49,224 nt of DNA from the NCBI GenBank assembly GCA_035294725.1, contig DATGKK010000133.1:1-49224 (forward strand), read 5' to 3'. The position numbers and the translations under genes are program-made. A model generated the notes under the pieces. That model was not told the DNA's origin and did no database searches. It saw only the letters and a program-made list of their open reading frames with translations. The stretch's first letter is position 1; the number at the start of each line of letters is the position of its first letter. This stretch comes from DATGKK01 sp035294725 (GTDB lineage: Bacteria > Actinomycetota > Acidimicrobiia > Acidimicrobiales > Bog-793). Below, in pieces: positions 47,177-49,224 of the stretch.

Positions 47177-48046
47177 GTGCAACTGGTCGTGCTGGCAGCT
47201 GGCCACGGGCGGCGTTTCGGGGGCCTGAAGCAGCTCGCCCCGGTCGGCCCCGGCGGCGAGGCCATCATGGACTACACGGCCCGGGACGCCCTCCAGGCGG
47301 GCTTCGACGGGGTGGTCCTCATCGTCCGGGAGGAGGTGCGCGAGGAGCTGCTCGAGCACACGGCGAGGTACTGGCCCTCCTGGCTCGAGGTCATCCCGGT
47401 CGTGCAGGGACCGGTCGCCGGCACGGCACAGGCCGTCGCCTCGGCTGCGCCGGCCGTCTCGGGTCCCTTCGGCGTCGCGAACGCGGACGACCTCTACGGC
47501 CCGGCCGCCCTGGCCCTGCTCGCCGGCGAGCTCGCCGAGCTCGGTCGGCTCGAGCCCGGCACGCATTCCATCGTCGGGTACCGGCTCGCCGACACCGTCC
47601 TCACCGACGCGCCCGTCACCCGGGGCGTCTGCGAGACCTCACCTGCAGGTGAGCTCGTCCGGGTCGCCGAGCTGGAGGTCCGCCGCGACGGCGGTGGTTT
47701 CCGCGCACGGCCGATCGGGAGCGCGGCCGACTGGTCGGCCGACCCCGGCGAGGCGCTCAGCGGTGACGAGGTCGTCTCGATGAACCTCTGGGGCCTCGAT
47801 CCGACGATCTTCGGCCACCTCGAGGCGGCCCTCGACGCCTTCGACCCCGAGACGGCACCGCATCCACCCGGCAAACCGGCGGAGCTGCTCCTCCCCGTCG
47901 TCGTGGGCGACCTCGTCGGTCGGCGGGCCGCCCGCGTGCGCGTTCGACGGGCCGAGGGCCGCTGCATCGGGATCACCCACCCCGACGACCTGCCGATCGT
48001 GCGGGAGATGGTGGCGACCGAGCGCGGTGAGCAATCCGGCGGGTGA
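47177..48046 (+). CDS. Nucleotidyltransferase (NTP-transferase family)
   Basis: A 289-residue protein with the sugar-nucleotidyltransferase fold. The N-terminal signature is LVVLAAGHGRRFGGLKQLAPVGPGG (3-27), with the NTP-binding Gly-Arg loop and a conserved Lys. The metal-binding VANADDLYG follows at about 98-106, then SMNLWGLDPTIF. These make it resemble NDP-sugar pyrophosphorylases, but no sugar can be assigned. The GTG start follows a -10 box by 6 nt. There is no other sugar-nucleotide gene beside it. Confidence 0.9.
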   Translation: MQLVVLAAGHGRRFGGLKQLAPVGPGGEAIMDYTARDALQAGFDGVVLIVREEVREELLEHTARYWPSWLEVIPVVQGPVAGTAQAVASAAPAVSGPFGVANADDLYGPAALALLAGELAELGRLEPGTHSIVGYRLADTVLTDAPVTRGVCETSPAGELVRVAELEVRRDGGGFRARPIGSAADWSADPGEALSGDEVVSMNLWGLDPTIFGHLEAALDAFDPETAPHPPGKPAELLLPVVVGDLVGRRAARVRVRRAEGRCIGITHPDDLPIVREMVATERGEQSGG

Positions 48047-48084
48047 CGGCTCGAAGCCCCCTCCGAGCGACGGCACGAGCCCGG

Positions 48085-48090
48085 TAGCGT
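48085..48090 (+). promoter_or_regulatory. -10 box for leaderless SRAP gene
   Basis: TAGCGT, 7 nt before GTG 48098, which encodes Met1 directly ahead of catalytic Cys2. Confidence 0.5.
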
Positions 48091-48097
48091 CGCCGGC

Positions 48098-48883
48098 GTG
48101 TGCGGTCGCTTCGTCGCCTCGAGGCCGGTCGAGGAGATCGTCGAGCAGTTCGGGGTGGACGACGCGAGCATCCCGCCGGAGCTGTGGCCCGGCCCCCGCT
48201 TCAACGTCGCGCCGCAGGACGAGGTGCTCGCCGTGCGGGCCGCTCCCGGGCAGGAACGCCCTGGCGGTACGGGCCCTGCCCGCCCCGGGCGGCGGCTCGG
48301 GAGGTACCGGTGGGGCCTCGTCCCCTCCTGGGCGAAGGATCCGGGCGTCGGCGCCCGCGCCTTCAACGCCCGGGCAGAGAGCCTGGCGCAGCGGCCGATG
48401 TTCAAAGCCGCCCTCGCGAGGCGGCGCTGCATCGTCCCGGCGGACGCCTTCTACGAGTGGCAGCGGCTTAGAGTGGGCGAGGGCGGCCTCGCCGGGTCCC
48501 CTGCGGCGGCACGCCCGGCCCGGGGGCGGGGCCGCACGCAGCCGTGGTGCTTTCGGGCCGCGGACGGCAGCCTGCTCGGCTTCGCCGGGCTTTACGAGGT
48601 CTGGCGCGCATCGCCGGAGGCCGAGTGGCTGGCGACCTGCACGATCATCACCACCGCGGCCAACGAGATGATGGCGCCGGTGCACGACCGGATGCCGGTG
48701 ATCCTGCGGCCTGAGGACTACGCGACGTGGCTGGAGCCTGGGGAGCTCGATGAGGGCGACCTACGGACCTTGCTGGCGCCGGCGCCCGACGGGCTCCTCG
48801 TCGGCTACCGGGTCGGACCGGAGGTGGGGAGCTCTCGCTCGGAAGGACCTCAGCTCGCCGAGCCGCTCGAGGACGGCGCCTGA
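48098..48883 (+). CDS. SRAP-family abasic-site-processing protein (HMCES/YedK)
   Basis: A 261-residue protein that forms a thiazolidine crosslink with abasic sites in single-stranded DNA, shielding them during replication. Catalytic C2 (MCGRF) becomes the N-terminal residue after Met removal. Other active-site residues: N90 (FNARAE), E120 (DAFYEW) and H196 (PVHDRMPVIL). The fold marks RWGLVPSWAK and TTAAN are present. Residues 47-68 and 125-147 are Gly/Arg/Pro-rich insertions. The start is leaderless GTG. The 3' end overlaps the convergent gene by 34 bp. Confidence 0.95.
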   Translation: MCGRFVASRPVEEIVEQFGVDDASIPPELWPGPRFNVAPQDEVLAVRAAPGQERPGGTGPARPGRRLGRYRWGLVPSWAKDPGVGARAFNARAESLAQRPMFKAALARRRCIVPADAFYEWQRLRVGEGGLAGSPAAARPARGRGRTQPWCFRAADGSLLGFAGLYEVWRASPEAEWLATCTIITTAANEMMAPVHDRMPVILRPEDYATWLEPGELDEGDLRTLLAPAPDGLLVGYRVGPEVGSSRSEGPQLAEPLEDGA

Positions 48884-49224
48884 GCCCCTGGCGGCCGCAT
48901 CGCCTCGGAGCTGGGCGCCGGGAGCTGCTCGCTCGCTCCGGGCTTCGGGGCCCCGTTGGCGCGAGCGCCGTTCGCATGGGCCCCGTTCCCATGGGCGCCA
49001 TTGCCGTCGTGGGCCGACCGCTCGGGTTCGCCGAGGCCGAGCGGTCCGATGCGGGCCGCCTCGTCCTCCCGGCGTGCGCGTGGCGCCTCGAGCTCCCCGT
49101 CCTCCCCGAGCCCGTCACGAGGGCCGGCCCCGGCAAGGCCGTGGCGCCGGGCGGCCTCGAGCACCGAGGCGGCGATGCCGGGGCCGTCGAGGCCGAGGGA
49201 GGAAAGAAGGTCGTCCGGGCGGCC
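48850..49224 (-). CDS. C-terminal part of an unknown protein with NGA repeats (5' end beyond window)
   Basis: An open frame that enters from beyond position 49224 and stops at 48850. The first visible part is DDLLSSLGLDGPGIAASVLEAARR, which looks like a folded domain end. A low-complexity tail follows: acidic/Arg stretch, then four 5-residue repeats (GNGAH, GNGAH, ANGAR, ANGAP) and a Pro/Ser-rich end. I do not recognise the family. The coding call is supported by the domain-like start and codon pattern. The frame overlaps the SRAP gene by 34 bp at its 3' end. Confidence 0.55.
   Translation of the reverse strand, partial: GRPDDLLSSLGLDGPGIAASVLEAARRHGLAGAGPRDGLGEDGELEAPRARREDEAARIGPLGLGEPERSAHDGNGAHGNGAHANGARANGAPKPGASEQLPAPSSEAMRPPGAQAPSSSGSAS
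48946..49005 (-). repeat. Four 15-bp units encoding N-G-A repeats
   Basis: Imperfect in-frame tandem repeat, each unit encoding X-N-G-A-X. It sits in the disordered tail of the partial C-terminal gene and could change length by slippage. Confidence 0.75.

Noticed and set aside
1..49224. CRISPR arrays, insertion sequences, prophage or rRNA genes
   Set aside because: No regularly spaced repeats, transposase or integrase motifs, terminal inverted repeats or rRNA stretches were seen.

Overview
The window is high-GC, gene-dense bacterial chromosome from an actinomycete-grade organism (Actinomycetota). The evidence is an MshA-like glycosyltransferase (mycothiol pathway), an RsiG/AmfC-type c-di-GMP protein, an Lsr2-type DNA-binding domain, nickel superoxide dismutase with its dedicated protease, the small ribosomal proteins bS22 and bL37 first seen in mycobacterial ribosomes, and many genes whose start codon lies 6-8 nt after a TANNNT box (leaderless transcripts). 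A deep-branching class such as Acidimicrobiia is my guess, not a demonstrated placement. I see no prophage, insertion sequence, CRISPR array or rRNA. One tRNA (Gln, TTG) is present.

Layout. 1-3.0 kb: a minus-strand run sodX, rsiG-like, XRE regulator, mshA-like (cut by the window edge), divergent from sodN. 3.0-5.3 kb: DksA-type zinc finger plus MoaD, divergent from a gabD1-like aldehyde dehydrogenase, then DUF503. 5.3-9.6 kb: an acetyltransferase, a DUF929/VKOR disulfide-forming pair, a SoxR-like MerR regulator and a leucine dehydrogenase. 9.6-12.0 kb: a 640-bp stretch without a convincing gene, a zinc-ribbon/NERD protein with no usual start codon, and an HTH-double-ClpN protein whose leaderless promoter carries two identical-arm operators. 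12.0-18.5 kb: typA, DUF6314, bioY, an ERCC4-Lsr2 nuclease fusion, a methyltransferase, a small membrane protein and a NUDIX hydrolase. 18.6-22.7 kb: three envelope proteins (membrane-anchored beta protein, large multi-pass membrane protein, secreted six-hairpin protein).

22.8-31.2 kb is housekeeping: hisH-hisF, tRNA-Gln, bS22, a long minus-strand run (DUF192, rsmI, metG, tatD, rsmA, ispE), bL37 and a glycerophosphodiesterase. 31.2-37.7 kb: an unknown protein, a PfkB kinase, pepN, a GDT1-family transporter and two methyltransferases. 37.6-40.7 kb: a tightly overlapping glycosyltransferase/methyltransferase/six-hairpin triad. 40.8-43.8 kb: a soluble PRC/MgtE-N/CBS sensor with an atypical NRAMP-like transporter behind a roughly 300-nt structured leader. 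43.9-49.2 kb: acyl-CoA dehydrogenase, aldo/keto reductase, twin hairpins, a small membrane protein, a NifU-type scaffold, a nucleotidyltransferase, an SRAP (HMCES/YedK) protein and the C-terminal end of an unknown repeat-tailed protein.

The most interesting items are the twin-operator HTH-ClpN gene, the ERCC4-Lsr2 nuclease, the RsiG-like protein with both c-di-GMP motifs coupled to sodX, the MgtE-N/NRAMP-like operon with its leader, the overlapping glycosylation triad, and HisF with Gln at a catalytic Asp position.
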